The position numbers and the translations under genes were made by a program. DNA of 64,000 nucleotides from Mucilaginibacter galii (GTDB lineage: Bacteria > Bacteroidota > Bacteroidia > Sphingobacteriales > Sphingobacteriaceae), in assembly GCF_014635825.1 (NCBI RefSeq), contig NZ_BMDO01000002.1, forward strand, positions 352,989 to 416,988, written 5' to 3'. Below the pieces are notes generated by a model that saw nothing but the letters and a program-made list of their open reading frames with translations, was not told the origin of the DNA and did no database searches. Every line of letters starts with the position of its first letter. The first letter of the stretch is position 1. This document shows, in pieces, positions 62,607-64,000 of the stretch.

Positions 62607-62637
62607 CAAAGATAATTATATAATGTAAATCAATCAA
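62607..62637 (-). promoter_or_regulatory. Promoter of the bamD-rpoZ unit
   Basis: On the minus strand, TTG (62635-62637) and TATCTTTG (62607-62614) are separated by 20 bases, matching the consensus. The start site would fall near the ATG at 62602, so the mRNA is probably leaderless. Confidence 0.55.
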
Positions 62638-62736
62638 TTATTATTTATCGGCTAAGTTACTCCGCTTATTGCTACCCTGAGGCATCCCTTATTACATTTA
62701 ACATCTTTTAACTTACGGCCACTTTTGTTTTAAAGG

Positions 62737-63063
62737 ATGGTTTTGTGGGTTAGATATTTGCTTTACAACGGTATCAGGGTAGATGACAGTAAAGACGATT
62801 GGTGGCGCAACTTTAATTTCACCAGTTGCAACGTTAGCAGCCCGGGCAATAATGCCTTTGAAACCTAAGGTTATATCTGCCGCGACAATATTGTTCAAAA
62901 TTATAGCGTATCTGGCTATTCTTTTGGCATCGGCGAAACGTAAACATCCAATTATAACACCGTTAAAAATTGCTGACTTAATGGCAACGGTTTTACCCTA
63001 GTAGGTGCGCACAGCGTATCAACAGTTAATGCTATACTATATAAACCACAGGTAATTGGTAAG
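62737..63063 (+). pseudogene. Decayed coding sequence with three in-frame stops
   Basis: One frame reads from an ATG at 62737 with a protein-like composition but is cut by TAA at 62866, TAA at 62941 and TGA at 62974. Readable parts include DDSKDDWWRNFNF, IVQNYSVSGYSFGIGET, TSNYNTVKNC and LNGNGFTLVGAHSVSTVNAILYKPQ. The last blocks resemble a beta-helix or adhesin-type repeat. I do not know the family. A minus-strand frame at 62713-62898 overlaps and is probably a shadow. Confidence 0.4.
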
Positions 63064-63137
63064 ACCACAAGTCTTAAACCTGTGTTGTTTCGGGAGCACA
63101 GGTTTGCGTTATAAAATCAACTATCTATACTATAAAG

Positions 63138-63860
63138 ATGCGCACCTATATATATGGAGTAATATGGCTTGCAATGACATTCATTACAAGCTGTAAAAAT
63201 AAAAGTGCGCATCCGTCGCAAACGCGAGGCACAACAACAGCTATAGTGCCGAAATTAAAGCACGGTGCGAACATTACGGATTATGACGAAACACCTATCA
63301 TGCTATAATAATAGATAATCAAAACTGGCTGACCGAAAACCTGGAATTAACAGGTTATAACAAGAGCGATAAGATCCTTGTAGTGACTAACGACAAATCA
63401 TGGCGCTTGCAAACTACGGGCGCTTACTGAAACTGTATATATAATGATGAAAATAACGAAGAAGCCTACGGAAGGCTTTATAGCTGGAATGCCTTAACAA
63501 ACATGCGTAAGATTGCACCAAAGGAATTGCATCTCCCTACGGAGCAGGAGTGGAAGGTAATGCTTGCTTATTTAGGAGGTAATGGTGTTGAGGGCAGTAA
63601 GCTTAGTGCTCTCAATACTGGAAAGCGCCAAATAATACGGCAATCAATCGAACCGGGTTTACCGCCCTGCCTGTCGGTATTAGTAATAACAACGGAATGT
63701 ACGATAACGGAGGCATTTCTGCTACTTGGTGGACGGTGACCGGCGAAGCACAGGCCGATTTTGCCACCAATTACAGTATATATAATAACAGCATAAAGGT
63801 AAAACCGATGTAGATGACCGCAGTTGCGGTTTTAATGTAGGCTGCGTGAAGGATAAGTGA
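63138..63860 (+). pseudogene. Decayed FISUMP-domain lipoprotein gene
   Basis: The start is a lipoprotein signal (MRTYIYGVIWLAMTFITSC) at 63138. After a stop near 63304 the frame shifts and continues as IDNQNWLTENL, then WRLQTTGAY. An in-frame TGA follows at 63428, then YGRLYSWNAL and ELHLPTEQEWKVMLAYLGG. At about 63619 the frame shifts again to WKAPNNTAINRTGFTALPVGI and reaches TAG at 63811. A third frame finishes CGFNVGCVKDK at 63860. The order (NQNW, YGRLYNW-like, LPTEQEW, GFTALP, CGFNVGCVK) matches the Fibrobacter succinogenes major paralogous domain. With three frame changes and a stop it cannot make the full protein. Confidence 0.75.
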
Positions 63861-64000
63861 TATAAGCTAATACATTCATTAAAACAATTCTCCTTGACAA
63901 TAAGGCAGTTGCGTTGCCGTAAACAGAAAATCGCATAAGATGTTTGCGAGGGCAAAAAATAAACCTACTTTTGCACTCCCAAATCGAAGGAAAAGGGGTA
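63861..64000. other. Right-edge intergenic DNA
   Basis: This stretch holds the promoter at 63942-63973 and no coding frame. A minus-strand frame at 63722-63955 overlaps the FISUMP pseudogene and is not credible. Confidence 0.4.
63942..63973 (+). promoter_or_regulatory. Promoter at the right edge of the window
   Basis: TTTG at 63942-63945 and TACTTTTG at 63966-63973 are separated by 20 bases, a full consensus match. The gene it serves lies beyond 64000. The last six bases (GGGGTA) would fit the start of a tRNA or other RNA, but that cannot be shown here. Confidence 0.5.

Noticed and set aside
62713..62898. A minus-strand 61-residue frame
   Set aside because: It lies opposite the decayed plus-strand frame, whose composition is more protein-like.
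63722..63955. A minus-strand 77-residue frame
   Set aside because: It overlaps the FISUMP pseudogene, whose plus-strand reading matches a known family.
1..64000. CRISPR arrays, rRNA, complete tRNA or insertion sequences
   Set aside because: No spaced direct repeats, rRNA-like blocks, tRNA cloverleaf arms or transposase-like genes were seen; a dedicated search would be needed to exclude them fully.

Overview
The window is a chromosomal stretch of a Bacteroidota bacterium, most likely of the family Sphingobacteriaceae (Mucilaginibacter or Pedobacter-like). This is inferred from gene content: TonB-dependent receptor, carboxypeptidase-regulatory-like and TonB proteins; the parA-parB-DUF5683-dapB-lepB and bamD-rpoZ-coaBC-DUF4835-recN orders; EttA; and FISUMP and PorT-like proteins. 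Bacteroidota-type promoters (TTG, 17-23 bases, TANNTTTG) and weak Shine-Dalgarno sequences point the same way. I saw no rRNA, complete tRNA, IS element, prophage or CRISPR array.

Layout. 1-13 kb: mixed housekeeping and accessory genes (a cut-off Cys-motif membrane protein, a Tat-exported Gfo/Idh/MocA oxidoreductase, an AraC regulator, an NTF2-like protein, a membrane Zn protease, MurF, LysE-type exporter, BtuF-like protein, TonB-dependent receptor, sorbosone-dehydrogenase-like propeller, FMN reductase). 13.1-17.6 kb: the chromosome-partition/cell-envelope operon parA-parB-DUF5683-dapB-lepB, closed by a strong terminator. 17.8-26.1 kb: a cellulose-synthase-like exopolysaccharide locus, with histidine kinase, BcsB-like protein, GT2 synthase with an N-terminal MshEN-like domain and GT-C-like membrane protein on the minus strand, and a GH5 glucanase diverging from it. 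26.2-30.7 kb: acyl-ACP desaturase, aldo/keto reductase, small membrane proteins in AT-rich DNA, YhcC-like radical SAM protein. 30.7-36.7 kb: an acyltransferase followed by two copies of an exported acetyl-esterase/outer-membrane-barrel pair. 36.9-51.9 kb: SRPBCC, YkuK, M13 peptidase, small lipoprotein, two cold-shock proteins, EttA, ClpC, a carboxypeptidase-regulatory-like protein and FabI. 52.1-53.5 kb: an L,D-transpeptidase-like protein with an overlapping exported partner, a possible effector/immunity-type pair. 53.6-55.8 kb: a GH43 arabinanase-like unit. 56-62.6 kb: TonB-like protein and the recN/DUF4835/coaBC/rpoZ/bamD cluster. 62.7-63.9 kb: two decayed genes, then a promoter at the right edge.

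How the parts may work together. The two polysaccharide-related loci (17.9-26.1 and 30.8-36.7 kb) are the best candidates for a little-described system. One appears to polymerise and trim an exported glycan. The other has the parts to add and remove acyl groups from an envelope or extracellular glycan. A direct link between them is inference. The 52-kb pair, with an apparent one-base frameshift in an A tract, is the other notable accessory module. Several minus-10-like boxes lie only 3-7 bases before start codons (murF, lysE-like, yhcC-like, coaBC, bamD), suggesting leaderless mRNAs.
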